The notes under the pieces: model-generated | What the model was told of the DNA's origin: nothing | The model's input: only the letters and a program-made list of their open reading frames with translations | Database searches by the model: none | Assembly (NCBI RefSeq): GCF_019090165.1 | Contig: NZ_JAHRIB010000212.1 | Coordinates: 124,001 to 188,000 of the forward strand | Direction: 5' to 3' | DNA length: 64,000 bases | Source: Streptomyces sp. BV286 | GTDB lineage: Bacteria > Actinomycetota > Actinomycetes > Streptomycetales > Streptomycetaceae | Program-made: the position numbers and the translations under genes | In this document: piece after piece, positions 16,741 to 25,334 of the stretch | Position numbering within the stretch: the stretch's first letter is position 1 | Layout: each line of letters starts with the position of its first letter

Positions 16741-17172
16741 ATGACCACCGCCGGAGACATCATGCACCGCGGCGCCCAGTGGATCCCCGCTCACGAGACC
16801 CTGGACCGGGCCGCACAGCTGATGCGTGAACTCAACGTGGGCGCGCTGCCCATCAGCGACGAGAACGAACGGCTCTGCGGCATCCTCACGGACCGCGACA
16901 TCGTGATCGGGTGTGTGGCCATGGGCCACGACCCGGCCCGCGTCACCGCGGGCGAGATGGCCAAGGGCACTCCACGCTGGATCGAGGCGAGCGCCGACGT
17001 CGGCGACGTGCTCGGTGAAATGCAGGGTCATCAGATCCGTCGCCTCCCTGTGATCGACAACAAGCGTTTGGTCGGAATGATCAGCGAGGCCGATCTGGCC
17101 AGGCACCTGACGGACGAACAGCTCGCGGGCTGGGTCGAGAGCGTCTACGCGAAGGGCGCCGCGGCACGCTGA
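16741..17172 (+). CDS. CBS-domain pair protein
   Basis: A 143-residue stand-alone Bateman module made of two CBS domains, residues about 8-60 (DIMHRGAQWIPAHETLDRAA, then LCGILTDRDIVIG) and 72-130 (MAKGTPRWIEASADVGDVL, then RLVGMISEADLARHL). Such proteins bind AMP, ATP or similar adenylates and are often induced in stress or dormancy; no target enzyme is fused or adjacent. ATG 16741 is preceded by GGGAGG with good spacing. The conserved TDRDI Asp that usually contacts ribose is present in the first domain. It is probably cytoplasmic. Confidence 0.92.
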   Translation: MTTAGDIMHRGAQWIPAHETLDRAAQLMRELNVGALPISDENERLCGILTDRDIVIGCVAMGHDPARVTAGEMAKGTPRWIEASADVGDVLGEMQGHQIRRLPVIDNKRLVGMISEADLARHLTDEQLAGWVESVYAKGAAAR

Positions 17173-17235
17173 CGGCGTGGCTCCCACGGCACCACGGGGA
17201 GGTCCCGCCCGGCAGTCCGTGCCGGGCGGGCGGCC

Positions 17236-18363
17236 TCACAGCCAGCCGTTTCGCTTGAAGCCCCGGAAGAGGGTGAAGCACGCGACGGCGATCACGCCGA
17301 CCGCCAGGGGGTAGCCGAACTTCCAGTGCAGCTCCGGCATGTGGTCGAAGTTCATGCCGTAGACACCGCAGACCATCGTCGGCACGGCGATCAGCGCCGC
17401 CCATGCCGTGATCTTCCGCATGTCCTCGTTCTGCGCGACGCTGACCTGTGCGAGATGCGCCTGCAGGATCGAGTTGAGCAGTTCGTCGAACGCGGCTATC
17501 TGCTCGGCGGCTCGCAGCTGGTGGTCGGAGACATCCCGGAAATAGGCCTGTATCTCCGGGTCGATCACCCGTATCGGCCGCGTGGCGAGATCCATGATGG
17601 GCCGGCCCAGCGGGACCACTGCCCGCTTCAGCTCGAGGAGTTCACGCTTGAGCTGGTAGATGCGCCCGGGGTCGGCCCGCGCGCCGTTCTCAGCGAACAC
17701 GTCCGTCTCGACCTCGTCGATGTCCTCCTGGACGGCGTCCGTGACGTTCAGATAGTCGTCCACCACATGGTCCGCGATGGCGTGCAGTACGGCGGCCGGC
17801 CCCTTGGCGAGCTGCTGCGGGTCGGCCTCCAGCTCCTCGCGCAGCGGGCCCAGGGAACCATGCCGGCCGTGCCGCACGGTGACCACGAAGTCCCGGCCCA
17901 CGAACACCATGATCTCGCCGGTGTTCACCACTTCGCTGGTCGCCGTCAGTTCGGTGTGTTCGACGTAGCAGACCGTCTTGAAGACCGCGAACAGCGTCTC
18001 GCCGTACCGCTCCAGCTTCGGGCGCTGGTGGGCGTCCACCGCGTCCTCGACGGCCAGCGGGTGCAGATCGAAGAGCTCGGCGATGCCCGCGAACTCCACC
18101 TCGGTCGGCTCGTGCAGCCCGAGCCAGACGAAGCCGCCGTCGGCCTTGCGGATCCGCTCCACCGTCTCGACCAGATCGCGGCCGGCCGGGACCCTGGCCC
18201 CTTCCTCGTACGCCACGCAGTTCACGACCGCGGTACCCAGGGGCGACCGGGCGGGGTGGCTCAGGTCGACACGAGTGCGCCGCCGTGTCAGCCGCGCCAC
18301 CCTGCGGAGGCCGCCGACCTTGCTCAGGCCTGTGACCTTCCGCAGATTCACTGCCATGGACAT
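17236..18363 (-). CDS. corA: CorA-family magnesium/cobalt transporter
   Basis: A 375-residue divalent-cation channel subunit. The C-terminal two transmembrane helices carry the selectivity signature YGMNF (GMN motif) near residue 338, and the end FRGFKRNGWL is typical. The large cytoplasmic N-terminal domain contains the usual VEDAVDAHQRPKLERYG and the long stalk helix. It should form a pentamer in the membrane. ATG 18363 follows AGGAGATCC with good spacing; that decamer is duplicated a few bases upstream. Compared with E. coli CorA it has a basic N-terminal extension of about 30 residues (RRVARLTRRRTRVDL). It is divergent from the methyltransferase gene. Confidence 0.93.
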   Translation of the reverse strand: MSMAVNLRKVTGLSKVGGLRRVARLTRRRTRVDLSHPARSPLGTAVVNCVAYEEGARVPAGRDLVETVERIRKADGGFVWLGLHEPTEVEFAGIAELFDLHPLAVEDAVDAHQRPKLERYGETLFAVFKTVCYVEHTELTATSEVVNTGEIMVFVGRDFVVTVRHGRHGSLGPLREELEADPQQLAKGPAAVLHAIADHVVDDYLNVTDAVQEDIDEVETDVFAENGARADPGRIYQLKRELLELKRAVVPLGRPIMDLATRPIRVIDPEIQAYFRDVSDHQLRAAEQIAAFDELLNSILQAHLAQVSVAQNEDMRKITAWAALIAVPTMVCGVYGMNFDHMPELHWKFGYPLAVGVIAVACFTLFRGFKRNGWL

Positions 18364-18596
18364 CTGGATCTCCTTGCGTGGATCTCCTCGCGCCGCCCTC
18401 TGCGCCTTGCCGCGGCCAGTCTGCCAGGATGTTTTGACGGCCGGTTAGGCCTGGGGGAACGGAACATTCCGCTCCGGAAGCGCTGCTCCGCCCGATGCTG
18501 ACGGGGCGTCGGGGCCGCGGATGCGCCGAGTGCGACGCGCCCGTGCCGGGAGCGTCGACCACTCCGGACAAGATGGGCAAATGGGATGATCGGCGC

Positions 18597-19391
18597 ATGA
18601 TGCGAACCGACGCGCACCTCCTCGACAACCGCCAGCCCGATGCGGGGCAGCGTTTCGACGCCCTCGCCGCTCTCTTCGACCCCACGACGTTCCGGCACAT
18701 CGAACGGTTCGGCATCGGCTCCGGCTGGCGCTGCTGGGAGGTGGGCGCCGGCGGCATGTCCGTGGTGTCCTGGCTCGCCAAGCGGGTCGGCCCCACCGGA
18801 CGGGTCGTCGCGACCGACCTCGACACCTCGTGGGCGCCCGCGAGCGTTCGCCCGCCGATCCAGCTGCGCGTCCACGACGTGGGCGCAGACGAGCCGCCGG
18901 GGGAGGGCTTCGACCTCGTGCACGCCCGACTCGTCCTCGCTCATGTGCCGGACAGGGAACGGGCGTTGCACTCGATGATCAGGGCGCTGCGCCCCGGTGG
19001 ACGGCTGCTGGTCGAGGATGCCGACCCCACGATGCAGCCGCTGGCCTGCCCGGACGAGCGCGGCCCCGAGCAGCAGCTCGCCAACCGGCTGCGCCATGCG
19101 GTGCGCGACGCGCTCGCGGAACGCGGCGTCGAACCGGCGTACGGGCGCAGGCTTCCCCGGCTGCTCCGCGAGGCAGGACTGCGGCAGGTCGAGGCCGAGG
19201 CGTACTTCCCCATCACCGCCTCCGCCTGCCGGGCGCTCGAGTCCGAGACGGTCGGCCAGGTCCGCGACCAGCTCGTCGCGGCGGGCCTCGCCACCGACCA
19301 GGACATCGACCGCCACCTGGCGAACGTCGCCGCGGGCGGGATGGACCTCACCACGGCTCCACTGATCTCGGCATGGGGACGCAAGGTGTAG
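18597..19391 (+). CDS. Class I SAM-dependent methyltransferase
   Basis: A 264-residue Rossmann-fold methyltransferase. Motif I is WEVGAGGMSVVSWLA near residue 45, motif II VVATDLDTS near 72, and motif IV/post-I FDLVHARLVLAHVPDRERAL near 105, with a UbiE-like RPGGRLLVEDADP strand. The substrate is unknown; the C-terminal half, which carries acceptor specificity, matches none I recognise. Two adjacent ATGs (18597, 18600) without a Shine-Dalgarno suggest a leaderless message. The gene stops 12 bases before the end of the convergent psuK gene. Confidence 0.87.
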   Translation: MMRTDAHLLDNRQPDAGQRFDALAALFDPTTFRHIERFGIGSGWRCWEVGAGGMSVVSWLAKRVGPTGRVVATDLDTSWAPASVRPPIQLRVHDVGADEPPGEGFDLVHARLVLAHVPDRERALHSMIRALRPGGRLLVEDADPTMQPLACPDERGPEQQLANRLRHAVRDALAERGVEPAYGRRLPRLLREAGLRQVEAEAYFPITASACRALESETVGQVRDQLVAAGLATDQDIDRHLANVAAGGMDLTTAPLISAWGRKV

Positions 19392-19403
19392 GGCCCGGGC
19401 GGG

Positions 19404-20324
19404 CTACGCCGCTCGCTCCGGCCTCCCGCCCACCTGCTCCACCGCTCGTGCCCCGGCTCGGCACCCCTCGGCGACCGCCTCCTCCGGCCGGCCGCCGCCC
19501 AGCAGCGTGGCCAGAAAGGCGCCGGTGAAGGCGTCACCGGCGCCCGTGGTGTCGACCGGGGCCGCCGGTTCCGCCGGAACCCGGGCCCGGACCGCCCCCG
19601 ACCGGGCGACGAGGGCACCGGCGTCGCCCTGCTTGACCACCACCATCGGAATGAGCCGGCTCAGCTTGGCCGCCGCGTCCCCCGCATCGGGCAGGCCTGT
19701 GAGCAGACAGGCCTCGTCCCGGCTCGGCAGCAGGACGTCGACCCCCTCGACGAGCGAGAGAAAACGGTCCGCCCCCAGCACGGCGAGGAACCCCGCCGAG
19801 GCGGGATCCACGCTCACCGGCACACCACGCGCGCGTGCCGACTCCAGCGCCGCCGCCACCAGGGCCCGGGACGGCTCGGAGAAGAACAGATAGCCCGACA
19901 GGTGCAGCCACGCGACCCCGTCGAGGAGCGCCGGCGACCAGTCGTCCGCGCCGAGCCGCAGGGACGCACCGCTGTCCGTGAGGAACGTGCGCTCCGCCGA
20001 GGCATCCGCGTCCACCAGACAGATCACCGTCCCCGTCGGCGCCCGCGGGTCGACGACCAGAAGGGGCCGCACTCCGCGATCCACCAGTTCCCGCTCGTGC
20101 CACGCGGCGGAGTCGGCACCGACCCGGCCGAGGAACCGCACCTCCGTACCGCCCCGACGGGCCGCCCAGCATGCGACGTTGGCGCCCGCGCCGCCCGGCA
20201 CGGTCCGGACGGCGGCGGCCGTGTCGGTGCCCGGCGCAAGCGGCCCGCGATGCCGGGCGACGACGTCCGTGATGACGTCACCGACGACAAGAAGAGCCCC
20301 GCCGGAGCCTCCCGCGCCGGTCAC
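19404..20324 (-). CDS. psuK: PfkB-family kinase, probable pseudouridine kinase
   Basis: A 306-residue ribokinase-family enzyme. The N-terminal glycine-rich PGGAGANVACWAARRG and the C-terminal catalytic PVDTTGAGDAFTGAF, with its Asp base, are both intact. Its GTG start overlaps the psuG stop by four bases (GTGA), so the two are translationally coupled. In this context it most likely phosphorylates pseudouridine to pseudouridine-5'-phosphate for PsuG. A general sugar or nucleoside kinase cannot be excluded from sequence alone. The longer in-frame extension up to 21344 is antisense noise within psuG. Confidence 0.82.
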   Translation of the reverse strand: MTGAGGSGGALLVVGDVITDVVARHRGPLAPGTDTAAAVRTVPGGAGANVACWAARRGGTEVRFLGRVGADSAAWHERELVDRGVRPLLVVDPRAPTGTVICLVDADASAERTFLTDSGASLRLGADDWSPALLDGVAWLHLSGYLFFSEPSRALVAAALESARARGVPVSVDPASAGFLAVLGADRFLSLVEGVDVLLPSRDEACLLTGLPDAGDAAAKLSRLIPMVVVKQGDAGALVARSGAVRARVPAEPAAPVDTTGAGDAFTGAFLATLLGGGRPEEAVAEGCRAGARAVEQVGGRPERAA

Positions 20325-21226
20325 GCCTGCGCCCAGGCCGCCGCGATCCGTCCCGCGAGCCGGACGTTGCCGCGCACCGCCGCGAGGTTGGCCTCCAGCG
20401 ACGCCCCGTCGGTGTGGCGCACCAGGTGGTCGAGGAGGAAAGGAGTGACCGCCTGGCCGCTCACGCCCTCCGCCTCGCACGCGTGCAGCGCGTCGGCGAG
20501 CACGCGCGCGTGGAGCCCGGGATCGAGCTGTTGCGCCTCGGGCACCGGATTGGCGACGATCAGCGCCGACTCGGGTCCGTCCAGCGCGTCCTGCGCGCGC
20601 ATGACGGCCGCGACCTCGCCGGGCGACTCCAGCGTCCAGTCCACCGGGTGTCCCGAGTCCGACAGATAGAAGCCGGGAAAGCGCGTCGTCCCGTATCCGG
20701 CGACCGCGACCCCCAGTGTCTCCAGGCGTTGCAGGGTCGCCGGCACGTCCAGGATCGACTTCACCCCCGCGCACACCACCGTGATCCGGGTACGGGCGAG
20801 GAGCCCGAGGTCGGCGGACTCGTCCTGCGTCGCCGTCCACTCCCTGTGCACACCCCCGAGGCCGCCCGTGGCGAACACCCGCACACCTGCCTGCGCGGCC
20901 AGCAGCGCCGTCGCCGACACCGTGGTGGCCCCGCTGGCTCCGGCGGCGACCGCGAGCGGCAGATCGCGATGCCCGAGCTTGCGGATGCCGTCCTCGTTGG
21001 CGACCCGCTCCACCTGCTCCTTGTCGAGGCCCACGTGGGGCCGCCCGTCGAGCACGGCGATCGTCGCCGGAACGGCGCCCTCCCGGCGTACGGCGTCCTC
21101 CAGTTCCACGGCCACCTGGAGATTGCGCGGACGCGGCAGTCCGTGCGCGATGATCGTGGACTCCAGCGCCACCACGGGCCGCCCCGCGGCCAGCGCCTCC
21201 CGCACCTCTTCGGACACCACCAGCAC
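20321..21226 (-). CDS. psuG: Pseudouridine-5'-phosphate glycosidase
   Basis: A 301-residue PsuG-family enzyme that splits the C-C glycosidic bond of pseudouridine-5'-phosphate to uracil and ribose-5-phosphate. Family signatures include VALESTIIAHGLPRP at the N-terminus, TVSATALLAAQAGVRVFATGG with GGVHREW, the Lys in VCAGVKSILD and GYGTTRFPGFY. GTG 21226 is preceded by AGGAGG seven bases away. It forms an operon with the downstream kinase. Together they would recycle pseudouridine from RNA turnover, and there is no dedicated transporter gene beside them. Confidence 0.93.
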   Translation of the reverse strand: MLVVSEEVREALAAGRPVVALESTIIAHGLPRPRNLQVAVELEDAVRREGAVPATIAVLDGRPHVGLDKEQVERVANEDGIRKLGHRDLPLAVAAGASGATTVSATALLAAQAGVRVFATGGLGGVHREWTATQDESADLGLLARTRITVVCAGVKSILDVPATLQRLETLGVAVAGYGTTRFPGFYLSDSGHPVDWTLESPGEVAAVMRAQDALDGPESALIVANPVPEAQQLDPGLHARVLADALHACEAEGVSGQAVTPFLLDHLVRHTDGASLEANLAAVRGNVRLAGRIAAAWAQA

Positions 21227-21325
21227 GCGCGTGCCTCCTGTCTGTCGGTTCTCCCCTCATCCCTGGCGGGCGACGCGCCCGGCCAAACCCTTGAGGCCGG
21301 CTCAAGAGGGCAGCAGTCTGAGGGC

Positions 21326-21754
21326 ATGACGGACAACACGACACGTCTCGACCATGTGGTCCTCTGGGTACGCGACCCCGTTGCCTCGGCCGACTTCTAC
21401 GAGAAGGCGGTGGGTCTCGAACCCCTCAGGGTCACCGAGTTCGCCGAGGGAAAGGCGTCCTTCCCCTCCGTACGCCTCAACGAGGAGACCATCTTCGACC
21501 TGGCACCCCTGACGATGGCCGAGCGCATGGACGTCGTGCCCGGCGCCGCCGACAGCGCGGGCCACCCGGTCAATCACGTGTGCCTGTCGCTCACGGGCCA
21601 AGCCTTCGACGCGCTCCACACCCGCCTGGAGGAACGCGCCGTACCGCTCTCGGACTTCACGTACGACGCTTTCGGCGCCCGCGGAAAGGCCAGGCGGAGC
21701 TTCTACTTCAGGGACCCGGACGGGAACATCTTCGAGGCCCGGCACTACGAGTAG
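21326..21754 (+). CDS. VOC (glyoxalase/dioxygenase fold) family protein
   Basis: A 142-residue single-unit vicinal-oxygen-chelate protein with two beta-alpha-beta-beta-beta modules. The N-terminal LDHVVLWVRDPVASADFYEKA and the C-terminal RSFYFRDPDGNIFEARHYE carry the expected metal ligands His and Glu. Members include glyoxalases, antibiotic-resistance thiol transferases and dioxygenases, so the exact reaction is not assigned. ATG 21326 follows AGGG weakly. The gene is divergent from psuG, with a 99-base gap, and convergent with the formaldehyde dehydrogenase. Confidence 0.86.
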   Translation: MTDNTTRLDHVVLWVRDPVASADFYEKAVGLEPLRVTEFAEGKASFPSVRLNEETIFDLAPLTMAERMDVVPGAADSAGHPVNHVCLSLTGQAFDALHTRLEERAVPLSDFTYDAFGARGKARRSFYFRDPDGNIFEARHYE

Positions 21755-21790
21755 TTCTCAGGCACTGCCACTGCCACCGCCACCGCCACC

Positions 21791-21849
21791 GAGGATCGTC
21801 GATCCTCGGCCGAGGGAAACGGGGTGCCCGCGAGCATGGGCACCCCGTT
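21791..21849. terminator. Bidirectional terminator, two hairpins
   Basis: GAGGATC (21791-21797) pairs with GATCCTC (21801-21807) around three bases. A stronger 12-bp stem, AACGGGGTGCCC (21818-21829) with GGGCACCCCGTT (21838-21849), follows. They lie between two convergent genes and can stop transcription from both. A short CCACCG repeat run precedes them. Confidence 0.75.
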
Positions 21850-21875
21850 CGACGAGGCGTCGTCCGGCCGGTTCC

Positions 21876-23102
21876 TCAGACGGGCTGAACCCCGTCCAGC
21901 ACCCCGTGCGGATCGAGCACGTACTTGCGGCCGGCGCCCTGGTCGAACTCGGCGTAGCCGCGCGGTGCGTCGTCCAGACCGATCACCGTCGCGTTGACGG
22001 CCCTGGCGATGTGCACCCGCTCGTGCAGGATCGCCTTCATCAGCCCTCGGTGGTACCGCATCACAGGGCACTGACCTGTCGTGAAGCGGTGGCTCTTCGC
22101 CCAGCCCAGGCCGAGGCGCACTTTGAGCGTCCCGGTCCGCGCGTCCTGGTCGACCCCGCCGGGATCGTCCGTGACGTACAGGCCCGGAATGCCCAGCGCA
22201 CCGCCCGCGCGCGTGATGCCCATCAGCGAGTTGAGCACCGTGGCGGGCTCCTCCGGAGCGTCGGGGCCGTGGGCCCGCGCCTCGAAGCCGACCGCGTCGA
22301 CGGCCGCGTCCACCTCCGGCTCACCCAGGATCTGCTCGATCTGCTCGCCGACGTCGCCCCGGCTGACGTCGACCGTCTCGCAGCCGAAACTCCGCGCCTG
22401 CGCGAGCCGTTCGGTGTTCAGGTCGCCGACGATGACGACGGCCGCACCGAGCAGCTGTGCCGACGCCGCGGCCGCGAGACCGACCGGGCCGGCGCCGGCG
22501 ACGTACACCGTCGATCCCACTTCGGTTCCCGCGGTCACCGCGCCGTGGAAGCCGGTCGGGAAGATGTCGGACAGCATGGTCAGGTCGAGGAGCTTCTCGC
22601 GTGCCTGGTCCCGGTCCGGGAACCGCAGCAGGTTGAAGTCCGCGTACGGGACCATCGCGTACTCCGCCTGGCCTCCGACCCAGCCGCCCATGTCGACATA
22701 GCCGTAGGCGGCCCCGGGGCGGGCCGGGTTGACGTTGAGGCAGATGCCGCTCGCGCGCTCCTTGCAGTTGCGGCACCGTCCGCAGGCGATGTTGAAGGGC
22801 ACCGAGACGATGTCCCCGACCTCGACGAACTCGACGTCCGGGCCGCGCTCGACGACCTCTCCGGTGATTTCGTGCCCGAGGACAAGGCCCTCGGGCGCTG
22901 TCGTACGGCCGCGGACCATGTGCTGGTCGCTGCCGCAGATGTTGCTGGCGAGTACTTTCAGGATGACTCCGTGCCGGCACGTGCGGCCGACGTTCGCGGC
23001 GGCCACCCCCGGCCCGTCCTGCAGTTCGAGCGTCGGGTAGTCGATGGTCCTGACTTCCACCGCGCCCGGTTTGAGGTACGCGACTGCCCTGTTCCCGCTC
23101 AT
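21876..23102 (-). CDS. fdhA: Glutathione-independent formaldehyde dehydrogenase
   Basis: A 408-residue zinc-dependent medium-chain dehydrogenase close to Pseudomonas FdhA, which oxidises formaldehyde with tightly bound NAD. Catalytic zinc ligands are in SNICGSDQH and VLGHEITGEV; the structural zinc cysteines are CGRCRNCKERASGIC; the Rossmann glycines are VAGAGPVGLAAAA near residue 195. The insertion NPARPGAAYGYVDMGGWVGG is diagnostic of this branch. It is about the family's usual length. No mycothiol-pathway gene is adjacent, which fits a thiol-independent enzyme. Confidence 0.92.
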   Translation of the reverse strand: MSGNRAVAYLKPGAVEVRTIDYPTLELQDGPGVAAANVGRTCRHGVILKVLASNICGSDQHMVRGRTTAPEGLVLGHEITGEVVERGPDVEFVEVGDIVSVPFNIACGRCRNCKERASGICLNVNPARPGAAYGYVDMGGWVGGQAEYAMVPYADFNLLRFPDRDQAREKLLDLTMLSDIFPTGFHGAVTAGTEVGSTVYVAGAGPVGLAAAASAQLLGAAVVIVGDLNTERLAQARSFGCETVDVSRGDVGEQIEQILGEPEVDAAVDAVGFEARAHGPDAPEEPATVLNSLMGITRAGGALGIPGLYVTDDPGGVDQDARTGTLKVRLGLGWAKSHRFTTGQCPVMRYHRGLMKAILHERVHIARAVNATVIGLDDAPRGYAEFDQGAGRKYVLDPHGVLDGVQPV

Positions 23103-23219
23103 ACGTGATCGCCGTCCCTTCGGCCCCCGTGACTTCGGATGCCAGTGGCTGTACGCAGGGCGGAGTCTGCTACCGCCACGCCGTTCCGGCCAGGCTTCGC
23201 GCGGGCTCCCGTGGGTCCT

Positions 23220-24491
23220 TCACGGCTGGGAGGGCCGGCCCCTGGTGAACAGGGCCAGCGCGCCGAGCGGCAGCAGCAGACAGGCGGCTACGAGGTTCAG
23301 CCAGCCGTAGCTCGCCTGGGCGACGACGAGACCGGCGGCGGCCCCGCCGAGCCCCGCGGCCGTGTTCATGGTCAGGTCGGACAGTCCCTGCGCGGCAGCG
23401 CGCGCGGGCTGGGGCACGGAGTCGGTCAGGAGCGCGGAGCCGGAGACGAGCCCCGCGGACCAGCCGAGACCCAGCAGGAAGAGCCCGGCGGCGGTCTGCT
23501 CGTGGTCGGCACCCGCGGTACCAGCGAGGAGCGCGGCGCAGGCCAGCAGCGCCACGGCGAGAGCGATCACCGGCAGACGCCCGAACCGGTCGGACAGCCG
23601 GCCCATGACGGGCGAGAACGCGTACATCCCCGCGATGTGGATGCTGATGACGAGCCCGATCAGATCGATGCCCGCCCCGTGGTGGCCGAGGTCCAGGGGC
23701 GTCATCGACATGACCGACACCATCGCCGTGTGCGACACGGCCACCGTGACCAGCGCGAGCCGTGCACGCGGGGACGCCCGGACGGCGGCCGCCCCCGCCC
23801 TGATGGACCGCGCGGCGGGGGACTGTTCCTCGACCGGCGCCAGCGCGCGGGCGGTCAGGAGCGGATCGGGCCGCAGCAGGACCGCCACCAGCAGTGCCGA
23901 TATGAGGAAGACCCCGGCTGCCCACAGGAAGGGGCCCGCCGCCTCCGGTATGCCGAGCCCGGAGACGCTGCGGCCGGCGGGCGCAGCGATGTTGGGGCCG
24001 AGGACCGCGCCGATCGTCGTGGCCCACACGACGTTCGAGATGGCGCGTGCCCGCCGCTCGGGCTCGGCCAGATCGGCGGCCGCGAACCGCGCCTGCAGAT
24101 TCGCCGACGAGGCCGCGCCGAAGCCCGCCATGCCGGCCAGCAGCAGCGGAAAGCTGCCCACGGCCGCGCCGACCACGACGACCCCCGCTCCCAGCGCTCC
24201 GACGAGGTAGGCTAGGACGAGCCCCGGCCGGCGCCCGCGCGCGGTCATCAGCGCGGCCAGCGGCACCGAGAGGACCGCTGTCCCGGCGACGGTCGCGGTG
24301 GGCGCGAGCCCGGCGAGCGACTCGGTGCCGGCGACCTCCTGGGCCAGGATCACGGCGAGCGCGATCCCCGTGGCCACCCCGAGCCCGCCGAGGATCTGAC
24401 TGGCTATGAGTACGGCGGAGGTCCGGCGCCGCAAGGCGGCCAGTCCGGCCGCGTCGAAAGGCGCGCCGACCGGGCGCTCGACGGCGGTCAC
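23220..24491 (-). CDS. MFS transporter
   Basis: A 423-residue major-facilitator protein with 12 predicted helices. The MFS motif between helices 2 and 3 appears as LAALMTARGRRPGL, with its counterpart GRLSDRFGRLPV after the central loop. It resembles drug or metabolite exporters of the Bcr/NarK-like set, but the substrate is unknown. GTG 24491 is chosen because hydrophobic sequence begins about 25 residues later and the longer frame up to 24686 has poor codon use. It could be co-transcribed with fdhA downstream, although 117 bases separate them. Confidence 0.87.
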   Translation of the reverse strand: MTAVERPVGAPFDAAGLAALRRRTSAVLIASQILGGLGVATGIALAVILAQEVAGTESLAGLAPTATVAGTAVLSVPLAALMTARGRRPGLVLAYLVGALGAGVVVVGAAVGSFPLLLAGMAGFGAASSANLQARFAAADLAEPERRARAISNVVWATTIGAVLGPNIAAPAGRSVSGLGIPEAAGPFLWAAGVFLISALLVAVLLRPDPLLTARALAPVEEQSPAARSIRAGAAAVRASPRARLALVTVAVSHTAMVSVMSMTPLDLGHHGAGIDLIGLVISIHIAGMYAFSPVMGRLSDRFGRLPVIALAVALLACAALLAGTAGADHEQTAAGLFLLGLGWSAGLVSGSALLTDSVPQPARAAAQGLSDLTMNTAAGLGGAAAGLVVAQASYGWLNLVAACLLLPLGALALFTRGRPSQP

Positions 24492-24689
24492 CGCGACCCC
24501 GCCCGAGTGGGAAGACCGACGGCGGATACGCCACCCGGGCCGGTGAACTGCACCGGGTCGGACGCGTGCACACGAGTGAAACAGAACGTCGTCACCGGCG
24601 TGGTCTCCCCCCTCGTCCTGTCTCCAGGACCCCTCACGAACAGCGACTTCGGAGCCGATCCTGCAGCACGCCCCCTGAGAAGGCATCCC

Positions 24690-25244
24690 TCAGAACAAGG
24701 GCTCCGGCAGCACACCCTCCAGCGCCAGCAGCTTCCGCTTCGTCTCCACGCCGCCCCCGAACCCGCCGATGCCGCCGTCGCGCTCCACGACCCGGTGACA
24801 GGGCACGACGACCGGCAGCGGATTGGCTCCCATGGCCATCCCCACCGCCTGGGCCGCCCCCGGCTGGCCGACCCGGCGCGCCAGGTCGCCATAGCCCACC
24901 ACCGCCCCGTAGGGAACGCCGGACGACAGCTCACGGAGCACCTGTCGGTTGAACCCGGAGATCAGGGACCAGTCCAGCGGCAGCTCGAAGTCGTGGCGCT
25001 CGCCCGCGAAGTACGCCGCGACCTGGCGTATCGCCTCGGCAAGCAACGGGGACTCCGGATCTTCGACGGGCTCGGTGCCGAACCGGGAGCCGAGCCGCTC
25101 GAGCGTCCTGTCGCGCACCGCGTCCGTGGCGTGGAAGGCAACGCTGACCAGGCCCTCGCCGGTCGCCGCCAGCAGCAGCGGGCCGATGTCGCTGTCGACG
25201 ACGGCCCACACCACCCGCTGCTCGTTCTGCCCATGGCTGTTCAT
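24690..25244 (-). CDS. ogt: Methylated-DNA-protein-cysteine methyltransferase
   Basis: A 184-residue Ogt/AGT-type suicide repair protein that removes alkyl groups from O6-alkylguanine onto its own cysteine. The active site is VPCHRVV near residue 147, with the Asn/Arg-finger helix FNRQVLRELSSGVPYG and the C-terminal GFGGGVETKRKLLALEG intact. ATG 25244 is chosen although an in-frame TTG 25274 and two GTGs lie upstream. It stands alone, without ada or alkA beside it, but within a window that also carries uvrA, uvrB and uvrC. Confidence 0.93.
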   Translation of the reverse strand: MNSHGQNEQRVVWAVVDSDIGPLLLAATGEGLVSVAFHATDAVRDRTLERLGSRFGTEPVEDPESPLLAEAIRQVAAYFAGERHDFELPLDWSLISGFNRQVLRELSSGVPYGAVVGYGDLARRVGQPGAAQAVGMAMGANPLPVVVPCHRVVERDGGIGGFGGGVETKRKLLALEGVLPEPLF

Positions 25245-25274
25245 GCGCTCCACGGTACGGCGCACCACTGACAA

Positions 25275-25316
25275 CGCCGGTGGCGTGGACGCCCACGGGC
25301 GTCCACGCCACCGGCG
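25275..25316 (-). terminator. Perfect 20-bp hairpin after the glycerophosphodiesterase gene
   Basis: Arms 25275-25294 and 25297-25316 are perfectly complementary over 20 bp, with core GTGGCGTGGACGCCC and a two-base centre. It begins 19 bases beyond the stop of the 25335-26210 gene. Because it also overlaps the promoter area of ogt, it may separate the two transcripts. Confidence 0.75.
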
Positions 25317-25334
25317 TGGCCGGTCAGCGCAGGC

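Noticed and set aside
19404..21344. 646-residue minus-strand frame joining psuK with upstream sequence
   Set aside because: The part above 20324 is out of frame with psuG and lies inside it; the PfkB domain starts at GTG 20324.
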